Assembly: GCA_947457605.1 (NCBI GenBank)
Contig: CANGWP010000121.1
Coordinates: 1-6,393 of the forward strand
DNA from: Bdellovibrionales bacterium
Lineage (GTDB): Bacteria > Bdellovibrionota > UBA1018 > CAIMNF01
Length of the DNA: 6,393 bases
Reading direction: 5' to 3'
Below are positions 1-6,245 of this stretch, piece after piece; positions within the stretch are counted from its first letter, which is position 1, and every line of letters starts with the position of its first letter. Under the pieces are notes generated by a model. The model did not search any database. It saw only the letters and a program-made list of their open reading frames with translations, and was not told where the DNA came from. The position numbers and the translations under genes were made by a program.

Positions 1-31
1 ACACAACGGCGTGTTACCCCCTTTTTTATTT

Positions 32-44
32 CATCAAAATGATG
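32..44. promoter_or_regulatory. Small inverted repeat upstream of parA (possible operator)
   Basis: CATCA (32-36) and TGATG (40-44) are perfect 5-base arms around a 3-base AAA centre, with partial T/A symmetry continuing outward. It lies about 40 bases before the ParA start and overlaps the only weak -35-like hexamer I can propose (ATGATG, 39-44). It could be an operator, but a dyad this short arises often by chance in AT-rich DNA. Function is inference only. Confidence 0.2.
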
Positions 45-68
45 TAAAAGATGCCGAGAACTTACAAT
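39..68 (+). promoter_or_regulatory. Weak candidate promoter for parA
   Basis: TACAAT at 63-68 matches the sigma-70 -10 consensus at five of six positions. The best -35 at a suitable distance, ATGATG at 39-44 with an 18-base spacer, matches at three of six. Transcription would begin near 75, leaving a leader of only about 11 bases, just enough for the GGGCGG before the ATG. The window starts at the likely end of an upstream gene, so parA may instead be read from a promoter outside the window. Confidence 0.2.
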
Positions 69-85
69 TTTTTTGGGCGGAAACC

Positions 86-910
86 ATGGGAAAAGTGATT
101 GCAATAGTTAACCAAAAAGGCGGAGTGGGAAAGACTACCACGACGGTGAACTTGGCTGCCTCCCTTTCCCTAGCGGATCAGAGGGTACTTTTGATCGATT
201 TTGATCCTCAAGGAAACGCATCATCTGCGGTTGGAATGGCTCAGTCCCTCGACGAAGGAAATCTTACAATTTACAATGCTCTTCTTGGCGAAGTTCCGCT
301 TTCAAGCGTGATCAAACCAACGGGAATCGATCATCTTGATCTTGCCCCAGCGAACCCGCACCTCGCCGGCGCAGAAATTGAACTTGTCAGCGCCTTTGCT
401 CGCGAAGCCAAAATGAAGGCGACAATTTCCGAAATCAAACACAGGTATGATTTCATCTTTATCGATTGCCCGCCAACTCTGGGCCTTCTTACTGTGAATG
501 CTTTAACGGCAGCGGACTCGGTAATCGTGCCACTTCAAGCAGAATACTTTGCGCTGGAGGGCCTGGGCCAGCTAATGACCACCATTGGTCTAATTCGCCA
601 GAGTGTAAATCCTGCCCTTGAAATTGAGGGCATTGCGCTTACCATGTTCAATTCGCAGCTTAAGCTTAGTCATGAAATTGAGATGGAGGTTAGAACTCAT
701 TTCAAGGATCAAGTATTTAAGACAGTAATTCCTCGAAACATAAAACTGAGTGAGTGCACTTCATTTGGGAAGCCGATTGTCTTATACGACGTGAACTCAA
801 AAGGTTGTGTTGCGTACTTGGATCTGGCAAGGGAAGTCCTAGAAAAGTCCCGCATACAAAAAAGCGAGAGTCAAAAGCCCGCGGCAACGATGCCTGAGTT
901 GGGAGTTTAA
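86..910 (+). CDS. parA: ParA/Soj chromosome-partitioning ATPase
   Basis: This is a 274-residue ParA-family P-loop ATPase, the usual length for chromosomal Soj/ParA. It binds ATP, dimerises on the nucleoid and is released by ParB, which moves the origin region. Visible motifs are the deviant Walker A KGGVGKTT (11-18, with signature lysine K11 and K16), Walker A' LIDFDPQGN (36-44, with D38 and the hydrolysis-linked D40), Walker B FIFIDCPP (123-130) and a late IPRNIKLSE block (215-223). I chose ATG 86 because the MGKVIAI start matches the family and GGGCGG (75-80) lies 5 bases before it. A GTG at 11 would add 25 residues unlike ParA. Oddities: the conserved D-x-R-x-N-L stretch of relatives reads N-S-Q-L-K-L here (189-194), and LSEAPS reads LSECTS (222-227). 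parB follows after 3 bases. Identity is very secure; DNA-binding behaviour is less so. Confidence 0.96.
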   Translation: MGKVIAIVNQKGGVGKTTTTVNLAASLSLADQRVLLIDFDPQGNASSAVGMAQSLDEGNLTIYNALLGEVPLSSVIKPTGIDHLDLAPANPHLAGAEIELVSAFAREAKMKATISEIKHRYDFIFIDCPPTLGLLTVNALTAADSVIVPLQAEYFALEGLGQLMTTIGLIRQSVNPALEIEGIALTMFNSQLKLSHEIEMEVRTHFKDQVFKTVIPRNIKLSECTSFGKPIVLYDVNSKGCVAYLDLAREVLEKSRIQKSESQKPAATMPELGV

Positions 911-913
911 TTT

Positions 914-1927
914 ATGAGCACACCACAAACCAAATCGGTCCTTGGAAAAGGACTAGCGTCCCTGCTTCCTCCTGTTGCCCAGCCGCAAGAGTCGATTCCT
1001 GCGGGAGCTTCAGTGGCGCCGCCCCCGTCAACCACCCCAGCTGCGCCAACGATGACGTTGAACACGGCACCGCTCGCTCGCCCGATGGTCGATCCAGCGG
1101 AAAAGCCTGGAATGAATAGAGATCGTCATCCTGGGATCGCCGTGCTTGATGTGGCTGAAATCAAGGCAAATGAGTTCCAGCCAAGGCGTGATTTTGATGA
1201 ACAAGCGCTAGAGGAGCTCGCCCAGTCCATTCGAGAAAACGGTCTAATTCAACCGCTGGTAGTTCGAAAGGCTGCCGATGGGTATGAATTGATCGCTGGA
1301 GAGCGCCGGCTTCGCGCGAGCAAGCTCGCCGGGCTGAAAATGGTTCCCGTTGTGATTCGAAAGAGCACCGACCGGGAGGCGCTGGAGTTGGCAATAGTTG
1401 AAAACATCCAGCGCGAAGACCTGAATTGTGTAGATGAGGCACTTGCCTACTTTCAACTTATGCAGGAATTCCAGCTTTCTCAAGAGGACTTGGCCAAAAG
1501 AATGGGAAAGGACCGAGCAACCATTGCGAATGCTCTTCGGGTTCTCAAGCTTTCCGACTTTATCTTGGTGGAGCTGAAAAAAGGTCAGTTGTCCCGAGGG
1601 CATGCAAAGGCCTTGCTATCGGTTGAGGATGTTGCACAGAGAGAAAGCCTTGCTAAGGAGATACTTGAAAAAAACCTCAGCGTTCGCCAGGCTGAAAGAA
1701 CAGCACAGGAGTTGAAACTCGCGTTTCCGAAGCCCGGGCAAGCGGTATCGCAGACAAAGCCCGCCCAATCCGCTGATTCAGAGCTGGCAAAGTACACGCA
1801 GGATCTTACGCGAAGATATATGGCAAAAGTTGAGCTCAAGGGGACTCAGCGGTCTGGTCAAATCCAAATCAAGTATTCCTCAAAAGATGACTTGCTGCGC
1901 ATTCTTGGCCTTTTGATGGGAGACTAA
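914..1927 (+). CDS. parB: ParB/Spo0J chromosome-partitioning protein (CTPase clamp)
   Basis: This 337-residue ParB has all the expected parts. The N-terminal ParA-stimulating motif is LGKGLASLL (10-18, K12 in the arginine-finger position). A proline/alanine-rich linker runs from about 19 to 70. The ParB N-terminal CTP-binding domain spans about 76-170 and contains QPRRDFD (89-95), GERRLRAS (129-136) and ENIQREDLN (163-171). A helix-turn-helix parS-recognition region lies at about 188-213 (LSQEDLAKRMGKDRATIANAL), and a C-terminal dimerisation domain at about 288-337. The protein loads at parS, spreads as a CTP-dependent sliding clamp and activates ParA; in many bacteria it also recruits SMC. 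GGGAG at 901-905, inside the end of parA, is 8 bases before the ATG, so translation is probably coupled to parA. The linker is longer than in B. subtilis Spo0J but not unusual in proteobacteria. No motif residue appears to be missing. Confidence 0.96.
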   Translation: MSTPQTKSVLGKGLASLLPPVAQPQESIPAGASVAPPPSTTPAAPTMTLNTAPLARPMVDPAEKPGMNRDRHPGIAVLDVAEIKANEFQPRRDFDEQALEELAQSIRENGLIQPLVVRKAADGYELIAGERRLRASKLAGLKMVPVVIRKSTDREALELAIVENIQREDLNCVDEALAYFQLMQEFQLSQEDLAKRMGKDRATIANALRVLKLSDFILVELKKGQLSRGHAKALLSVEDVAQRESLAKEILEKNLSVRQAERTAQELKLAFPKPGQAVSQTKPAQSADSELAKYTQDLTRRYMAKVELKGTQRSGQIQIKYSSKDDLLRILGLLMGD

Positions 1928-1930
1928 AGA

Positions 1931-2290
1931 ATGGATTACCGGTTGGAAGACTTTCCCGCCCCCGAAGCCGTCTCCACCCAAGTTACAGGGGTCCTTGAAC
2001 CTTCTGTCGAATTCAAAGGAAATTTGGCATATAGTGGGTGTTTTCATGTAAATGGAATCGTACATGGCAAGATTTCAACACCAGATATGCTGGTAGTCGG
2101 TGAAACGGGCCGGATAACGGGCGAAATCAAGGCCGGAGTGGTAATTATTTACGGAAGAGTCGAAGCAACCATCGACGCAACACATAGGGTAGAGATTCGA
2201 AAGCCAGCCATTTTCAAGGGCGAGATGAGCACGCCCAGCCTAAAGGTCGAAGACGGAGTGATCTTCGAGGGCACCAACAAGATGACATAA
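1931..2290 (+). CDS. Bactofilin (polymer-forming cytoskeletal protein)
   Basis: This is a 119-residue bactofilin (DUF583 family). After about 17 variable residues, the chain is a run of short beta strands with regularly spaced glycines, typical of the right-handed beta-helix fold. Landmarks are VEFKGNLAYSG (26-36), VNGIVHGKI (40-48), LVVGETGRITGEI (54-66), a VVIIYGRV turn (70-77) and the closing LKVEDGVIFEG (104-114). Bactofilins polymerise without nucleotide and act as scaffolds at membranes or poles. Family members control cell-wall synthesis, and in Myxococcus they position ParABS. The N-terminus is acidic/aromatic (MDYRLEDF), with no transmembrane segment and no obvious cationic membrane anchor. 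The start is 3 bases after the parB stop, with GGGAG (1918-1922) inside parB 8 bases upstream. It therefore appears to be the third gene of the par operon. The family is secure; the role is inferred from context. Confidence 0.9.
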   Translation: MDYRLEDFPAPEAVSTQVTGVLEPSVEFKGNLAYSGCFHVNGIVHGKISTPDMLVVGETGRITGEIKAGVVIIYGRVEATIDATHRVEIRKPAIFKGEMSTPSLKVEDGVIFEGTNKMT

Positions 2291-2295
2291 CTTAC

Positions 2296-2323
2296 TTGAC
2301 CGTGATTTATTCTGCGTGATAGC
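2296..2323 (+). promoter_or_regulatory. Weak candidate promoter for the atp operon
   Basis: TTGACC (2296-2301) matches five of six bases of the -35 consensus and lies in the only sizeable gap before the atp genes. The hexamer at a usable distance, GATAGC (2318-2323, 16-base spacer), matches the -10 consensus at only three positions. Another AT-rich element (TATTTA, 2334-2339) has no -35 at a proper distance. A start here would also transcribe the hairpin at 2325-2357. This is a tentative placement. Confidence 0.25.
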
Positions 2324-2324
2324 C

Positions 2325-2357
2325 AAAAGGGCATATTTAATCGCCTTTTCTTTATTA
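2325..2357 (+). terminator. Possible weak intrinsic terminator or attenuator between bactofilin and atp genes
   Basis: AAAAGG (2325-2330) pairs with CCTTTT (2344-2349). A variant pairing through GGC/GCC with one bulged G leaves a 10-base AT loop. The 3' side runs into a T-rich stretch (TTTTCTTTATT, 2346-2356). The stem is short and has few GC pairs, and its T tract is part of the stem, so termination would be partial at best. It sits where the par-bactofilin unit would be expected to end. It could also be a chance fold. Confidence 0.35.
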
Positions 2358-2366
2358 CCGCAGCGA

Positions 2367-2372
2367 TAAGGG
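2367..2372 (+). promoter_or_regulatory. Ribosome binding site deciding the b' start
   Basis: TAAGGG lies 3 bases before an in-frame GTG (2376) and 9 bases before the ATG at 2382. The 9-base spacing is workable and the 3-base spacing is not favourable, so the ATG is preferred. The choice changes the protein by only two residues. Confidence 0.55.
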
Positions 2373-2381
2373 CTAGTGAGC

Positions 2382-2822
2382 ATGAACCAGATTCTCGAGC
2401 AACTTGAGATAAATCAGACCTTTTTTTACCAGTTCGTCCTGTTTGGGATGTTCTTTTTCTTGCTGTCAGAGCTTTACATGAAGCCGATACAGCGACTCAT
2501 AGAAAAGAGAAATCACAAATTAAATGACGATGTTGCCTCTTCAGAAGAGCTCCTTAAAAACATTGAGGGCCGTATTTCACAATACGAAACTGCAATTTCA
2601 AAAGCCAGGGCGGACGCAATCAAGTCCTACGAGAAAGCGGTCGATGATGTTCGTCAACAAGAAGAAGCCCGGATTTCTCAAATCAAGGACGAGATGAAAA
2701 AAGATTATTTGAAGCTTGTTCAGGAGCTGCAGGATGAGCGACTGAAGACAGAGTCTGAATTAAAGATGCAGCTTGCTCCCATGTCAGATGTTCTGGTTCA
2801 GAAAGTATTGGCGGGGGGTTGA
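2382..2822 (+). CDS. atpF': F-type ATP synthase subunit b' (F0 peripheral stalk)
   Basis: This 146-residue protein has one N-terminal membrane helix (about F14-L31, very rich in Phe and Leu) followed by a short MKPIQRLIEKR turn (33-43). The remainder is a long charged helix (about 44-140) rich in Glu, Lys, Gln and Ala with no helix breakers. That is the layout of ATP synthase b-type subunits, which pair as the outer stalk holding alpha3beta3 still against the rotor. A second, different b-type gene follows immediately, so this is one half of a b/b' pair; the first gene in such pairs is usually called b' (also atpX). It opens the atp gene group after a 91-base gap. The ATG at 2382 is preferred over GTG 2376 on spacing to TAAGGG. 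A T7 run (2421-2427) encodes part of the membrane helix and does not break the frame. Which copy is named b and which b' is partly convention. Confidence 0.88.
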   Translation: MNQILEQLEINQTFFYQFVLFGMFFFLLSELYMKPIQRLIEKRNHKLNDDVASSEELLKNIEGRISQYETAISKARADAIKSYEKAVDDVRQQEEARISQIKDEMKKDYLKLVQELQDERLKTESELKMQLAPMSDVLVQKVLAGG

Positions 2823-3304
2823 TGATGGAAAAGCTTTTTTGGCCTGCTTTGAATCTTTTGGGTTTCTTGGGCTTTCTCGCATACAAAGCAAAAGGCCCGT
2901 TTTTTACTTTCGTGAAGCATCGACGCGTTGAGATTTTTGAGGGTCTGAACAAGTCCAGGGCGGCCATGGAGCAGGCATCCAGAAAACGCACAGAAATAGA
3001 AGCCAGGATCTCCAAGTTGGATTCTGAGACTAAGGAAATTGCCGCTGAGTGGACTCAGAAGAGTGCCGCCCAGACCAAAGCAATTCGCGAAGCCTCCGTG
3101 CGCGTGGTGGAACAAATGAAGATTGAGGCAGAGCAAAACAAAATCGCATTGGTAGAACAAACAAAGCTAGCCATTCGGTCCTCTTTTAAAAAAGCGATTC
3201 TCCAGGCCGCGGAGGAAAAAATTATCCAATCCTTGAACTCGAGTGTTCATGCGCAGGCAAATCAACGCTTGGTTGGTGAGGTTTCGAGAGGAATGAATCA
3301 ATAA
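2822..3304 (+). CDS. atpF: F-type ATP synthase subunit b (F0 peripheral stalk)
   Basis: This is a 160-residue b-type stalk subunit. A short hydrophobic segment (about L5-Y21) is followed by K22 and K24, a GPFFTFVKHRR turn (25-35), then a continuous charged helix to near the C-terminus (about 36-150), where it would meet delta on top of F1. It should form a heterodimer with the b' protein encoded just upstream. The membrane helix is at the short end (about 17 residues). Two adjacent ATGs are possible. The one at 2822 shares its A with the upstream TGA stop (TGATG). The one at 2825 sits 6 rather than 3 bases after the G6 run (2813-2818), which is the only Shine-Dalgarno-like sequence. The difference is one residue. 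Translation is probably coupled to b'. The family is confident from structure plus position; sequence conservation of b subunits is always low. Confidence 0.88.
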   Translation: MMEKLFWPALNLLGFLGFLAYKAKGPFFTFVKHRRVEIFEGLNKSRAAMEQASRKRTEIEARISKLDSETKEIAAEWTQKSAAQTKAIREASVRVVEQMKIEAEQNKIALVEQTKLAIRSSFKKAILQAAEEKIIQSLNSSVHAQANQRLVGEVSRGMNQ

Positions 3305-3837
3305 TGAAAGCGGCACGTTTGTATGCTCAGGTTCTGGTGGATGTTTCCTTGGGGGAAGGCTCGGGGGTAGACTTGGCTGGGATTACTGAGGAGCTTCGCT
3401 CCTTTTCGGGGGCCCTTCTCGGTAGTGCTCTCGGGTTGAAGGCGTTTGAGAGCCCGATGCTTTCAGATGAGGAGAAGCAGAAGGCGCTCGCGGCCCTTTG
3501 CCAAAAGGCCGCCATCACTCCCTTTTCGGCGCGTTTTCTTGCGATGCTCCTAAAGAGGTCCAGGTTTGATTTGCTTCCGGCCATCCTCGGTGAGGTAAAT
3601 CGCTTGCAGGTGGAAAGGTGCGGAGGCCTCGTGGGTGACTTGGTCAGCGCAATTCCTTTGGACCAGCCCGCAATTGCTGGAGTAATAGAAGCCCTTACAA
3701 AAAAATTTCAGAAACCAGTTCATCTGAACGCAACGGTGGATCCAACCGTGATTGCCGGGATGAGAGTAACAATCAACGGAGTGACCTACGACGGTACAGT
3801 TAGGTCCAAGCTTGCCAAGTTCGCAAGCATGTCTTGA
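3304..3837 (+). CDS. atpH: F-type ATP synthase subunit delta (OSCP homologue)
   Basis: This 177-residue delta subunit joins the b/b' stalk to the tips of the alpha subunits. The N-terminal helical domain (about 1-105) starts MKAARLYAQVLVDV and holds the SPMLSDEEKQKAL helix (50-62). The C-terminal part carries the family's most recognisable block, DPTVIAGMRVTINGVTYDGTV (146-166), followed by KLAKF. The usual GG in this block reads AG (151-152). The length is typical. The start ATG overlaps the atpF stop by one base (TAATG), with AGAGGA (3287-3292) 11 bases upstream, so its translation probably follows from atpF. An A7 run (3699-3705) is in frame. Position between b and alpha is the standard order. 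Delta subunits diverge quickly, so the moderate match is expected. Confidence 0.93.
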   Translation: MKAARLYAQVLVDVSLGEGSGVDLAGITEELRSFSGALLGSALGLKAFESPMLSDEEKQKALAALCQKAAITPFSARFLAMLLKRSRFDLLPAILGEVNRLQVERCGGLVGDLVSAIPLDQPAIAGVIEALTKKFQKPVHLNATVDPTVIAGMRVTINGVTYDGTVRSKLAKFASMS

Positions 3838-3844
3838 ATCATTT

Positions 3845-3850
3845 GAGGAG
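3845..3850 (+). promoter_or_regulatory. Strong ribosome binding site for atpA
   Basis: GAGGAG sits 6 bases before ATG 3857, close to ideal. It decides the start against an in-frame ATG at 3812, which would lie inside atpH and add 15 residues not seen in alpha subunits. It is stronger than the sites before b, delta and gamma. Confidence 0.85.
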
Positions 3851-3856
3851 AAAACG

Positions 3857-5362
3857 ATGAGTTTGAAAGCTAGTGAAATTGCGGAAGTCCTAAAAAGTCA
3901 ATTGGCCAACCTTGATGGCAAATTGGATGTCTCTGAAACCGGTACTGTGCTTGCCGTTGGTGATGGTGTTGCCAAAATCTACGGTTTGGAAAAGGCCATG
4001 GCCGGAGAGCTCGTGGATTTCGGGAGCGGAGTTTCAGGAATGATTCTCAACCTTGAGGAAATGTCTGTTGGTGCCGCGATCCTTGGCGATGAAACCTTGA
4101 TCAAGGAAGGCGGGACAGTGAAGCGCACCGGGAAAATCGTACAAGTTCCGGTGGGAAAAGAGCTTCTTGGTCGTGTGGTGAATGCCTTGGGTCAGCCGGT
4201 GGATGGACTCGGTGAAATTAAGGCGAGCAAATACGGTCGTGTTGAAGTGAAGGCGCCCGGAATTATTGAGCGCAAGTCTGTTCATGAGCCGCTTCAGACC
4301 GGAATCAAGGCAATCGATGCCATGATTCCAATTGGACGGGGTCAGCGTGAGTTGATTATCGGGGACCGCCAAACCGGGAAAACCGCGATTGCAATTGATA
4401 CGATCATCAATCAAAAAGGTAAGAACGTATTCTGCATATACGTGGCGATTGGACAAAAGCAATCCACTGTAGCCCAAGTTGTGGACCGCCTAAAAAAATC
4501 CGGTGCAATGGAATACACCATCGTTGTGGCCGCTAATGCGTCAGAACAGGCACCTCTTCAATTTTTGGCCCCGTATACTGGAGTTACCATGGGTGAGTTT
4601 TTCCGTGACAACGGAATGCATGCCCTCATCGTTTATGATGATTTGACTAAGCAAGCCCAAGCTTACCGTCAGCTTTCACTACTTCTTCGTAGGCCTCCGG
4701 GACGGGAAGCGTATCCGGGAGATGTGTTCTATCTTCACTCGCGTCTACTAGAGAGAGCGGCAAAGCTAAGTGACAAACTCGGAGCTGGCAGCTTAACGGC
4801 TCTTCCGATCATCGAAACACAGGCGGGAGACGTTTCCGGTTACATTCCAACCAACGTCATTTCTATTACGGATGGACAGATCTTTTTGGAAAGTGACTTG
4901 TTTTATAGCGGCGTTCGTCCTGCGGTGAACGTTGGTCTTTCGGTGTCCCGTGTTGGAGGCTCTGCCCAAATCAAGGCGATGAAGCAGGTTGCTGGAACAC
5001 TTCGAATTGATCTTGCACAGTATCGCGAAAAGGCGGCCTTCGCCCAGTTTGGTTCCGATTTGGATCCAGCCACGCAAAGACAGCTTGCGAGAGGCCAGCG
5101 CTTGGTGGAGATCCTTAAGCAACCGCAATATCAGCCGAAGCCCGTTGAAGAACAGATCCTCGTAATTTTTGCCGGGGTAAATGGATTTCTCGATAAACTT
5201 CCCACGGGCAGGCTTGGTGCCTATGAAACCCAACTGCTGGATTACTTGACCAAGAATCATCCAGCGATTGCGAAAACGATCACTGAGAAGAAAGCAATTG
5301 ATGATGAAACCAAGGGCAAACTTGTTGAAGCCCTTAAGGCTTTTGAGAAGGTATTCACCTAA
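3857..5362 (+). CDS. atpA: F-type ATP synthase subunit alpha
   Basis: This 501-residue alpha subunit forms the alpha3beta3 head with beta. It binds ATP at non-catalytic sites and supplies the arginine finger to the beta active site. Domains are an N-terminal beta barrel (about 25-92, containing VLAVGDGVAKIYGL), a nucleotide-binding domain (about 95-370) and a C-terminal helical domain (about 371-501). Visible motifs are the P-loop GDRQTGKT (169-176, K175 and T176), Walker B ALIVYDDL (256-263), RRPPGREAYPGDVFYLHSRL (278-297) and the family signature PAVNVGLSVSRVGG (355-368), in which R365 is the finger. The length is near the usual 502-513. An 18-base A/T-rich spacer with GAGGAG follows atpH, and gamma starts in a one-base overlap with its stop. 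Nothing is missing, and it is one of the most conserved proteins known, so identity is near certain. Confidence 0.99.
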   Translation: MSLKASEIAEVLKSQLANLDGKLDVSETGTVLAVGDGVAKIYGLEKAMAGELVDFGSGVSGMILNLEEMSVGAAILGDETLIKEGGTVKRTGKIVQVPVGKELLGRVVNALGQPVDGLGEIKASKYGRVEVKAPGIIERKSVHEPLQTGIKAIDAMIPIGRGQRELIIGDRQTGKTAIAIDTIINQKGKNVFCIYVAIGQKQSTVAQVVDRLKKSGAMEYTIVVAANASEQAPLQFLAPYTGVTMGEFFRDNGMHALIVYDDLTKQAQAYRQLSLLLRRPPGREAYPGDVFYLHSRLLERAAKLSDKLGAGSLTALPIIETQAGDVSGYIPTNVISITDGQIFLESDLFYSGVRPAVNVGLSVSRVGGSAQIKAMKQVAGTLRIDLAQYREKAAFAQFGSDLDPATQRQLARGQRLVEILKQPQYQPKPVEEQILVIFAGVNGFLDKLPTGRLGAYETQLLDYLTKNHPAIAKTITEKKAIDDETKGKLVEALKAFEKVFT

Positions 5363-6231
5363 TGCCCAGTATCAAGGATCTAAAAAGTCGAATCTCCTCG
5401 GTGAAAAACACCCAGCAGACCACGAAAGCCATGAAAATGGTTTCTGCGGCAAAGCTGCGTAGGGCAACCGAGGCAATTATGAGCCAGAGGCCGTATGCGA
5501 AGGAAATTTCCAAAATGATGGGAACTCTTTCCGGGGGAGGACTTTCCATTGGGGATACTGGCTCAAAACAGTCTTCGACTTTGCTGGTGGTAATTAGTTC
5601 GGACCGCGGGCTTTGTGGCGGATATAACGGAAGTGTTACCCGCGCAGCCCTTTCCTTTTTAGCTGAAAGGAAAAAAGAAGGACGCCAGACAAGGGTTGTA
5701 TTTGTTGGAAAAAAAGCGATGGAACTTGTGAAGGCCAGAACCGCAACTGAGCAGTTCCATTATGAGGAATTTGGGGCAAAAGTTACGTTTCGCAAGGCTT
5801 CGGAACTCTCAAAAAAGCTGCTTCCCCTCTTTGAGTCGGGTTCTGTTGATGAGGTTGTCTTCATTTACAATGAATTCAAAAATGCAATATCTCAGGTTGT
5901 CAAAACGGATCGCGTTCTTCCTTTGACTCTTGAGGCAGACCAAGGCGAGAGTTCTGCGAAATCAGATCTTTCAATCTTCGAACCATCAAAACCAGAGCTT
6001 TACGAAGCTCTTTCATCAAAATATTTTGTAATTCAGGTTTTCAAGGCTCTTTTGGAGGCTCAGGCCTCCGAACATGGCGCACGGATGAGTGCGATGGAAA
6101 ACGCGACCAAAAACGCGGGAGATATGATTAGAAAACTTACATTGCAATTTAACAAACAGAGACAAGCTGCGATTACAAAGGAACTTCTTGAAATCATTTC
6201 AGGAAGCGAATCGCAAAAAGTTCAGGCGTAA
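5362..6231 (+). CDS. atpG: F-type ATP synthase subunit gamma (central rotor shaft)
   Basis: This 289-residue gamma subunit is the shaft that turns inside alpha3beta3 and links it to the c-ring. It has the conserved N-terminal helix with IKDLKSRISSVKNTQQTTKAM (4-24) and MVSAAKLRRA (26-35). The Rossmann-like middle domain begins near 73 and holds SDRGLCGGYNG (80-90). The conserved C-terminal helix has ASEHGARMSAMENATKNA (235-252) and ITKELLEIISG (271-281). The middle domain shows no plant- or cyanobacterial-type regulatory insertion. The ATG overlaps the atpA stop by one base (TAATG); GAAGG (5347-5351) 10 bases upstream is a modest site, so translation is likely coupled to alpha but at a lower rate, which suits one gamma per three alphas. 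Length and both termini are as expected. Confidence 0.98.
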   Translation: MPSIKDLKSRISSVKNTQQTTKAMKMVSAAKLRRATEAIMSQRPYAKEISKMMGTLSGGGLSIGDTGSKQSSTLLVVISSDRGLCGGYNGSVTRAALSFLAERKKEGRQTRVVFVGKKAMELVKARTATEQFHYEEFGAKVTFRKASELSKKLLPLFESGSVDEVVFIYNEFKNAISQVVKTDRVLPLTLEADQGESSAKSDLSIFEPSKPELYEALSSKYFVIQVFKALLEAQASEHGARMSAMENATKNAGDMIRKLTLQFNKQRQAAITKELLEIISGSESQKVQA

Positions 6232-6232
6232 T

Positions 6233-6238
6233 AAGGAG
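6233..6238 (+). promoter_or_regulatory. Strong ribosome binding site for atpD
   Basis: AAGGAG is 7 bases before ATG 6246 in a 14-base spacer after atpG. Together with the GAGGAG before atpA it gives the two three-copy subunits the best initiation sites in the cluster. Confidence 0.85.
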
Positions 6239-6245
6239 AAAAGAC

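Noticed and set aside
11..85. N-terminal extension of ParA from GTG 11
   Set aside because: The 25 added residues have no resemblance to ParA proteins, no ribosome binding site is evident before GTG 11, and ATG 86 gives the standard MGKVIAI start.
61..272. Repeated CTTACAATTT at 61-70 and 263-272
   Set aside because: This is a short AT-rich 10-mer; the second copy is explained by parA coding sequence and no further copies or spacing pattern were seen.
783..798. ACGTGAA-containing 16-mer in parA as a possible parS
   Set aside because: Only about 9 of 16 positions match the consensus and the sequence is explained by the coding of a conserved YDVNS stretch.
3107..3114. GTGGAACA, a perfect parS half site in atpF
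   Set aside because: The adjoining left half (TGCGCGTG) matches almost nothing of TGTTCCAC, so there is no palindrome; an 8-base match is expected by chance.
3812..3856. Longer AtpA start at ATG 3812 inside atpH
   Set aside because: It adds 15 residues atypical for alpha subunits and lacks the GAGGAG site, which is well spaced for ATG 3857.
3699..4498. A7 runs at 3699-3705 (atpH) and 4492-4498 (atpA) as programmed frameshift sites
   Set aside because: The frames continue normally through both runs with family-typical sequence on each side, and no alternate-frame product or stimulatory structure is apparent.
4034..5260. Reverse-strand open frames opposite atpA (147 and 155 codons)
   Set aside because: They lie antisense to one of the most conserved genes known, contain no recognisable domains, and are explained by codon bias of atpA. 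The other reverse-strand frames in the window are the same kind of shadow.
5268..5462. Forward-strand 64-codon frame spanning the atpA/atpG junction
   Set aside because: It lies out of frame within two certain genes, is highly basic and low in complexity, and has no ribosome binding site of note.
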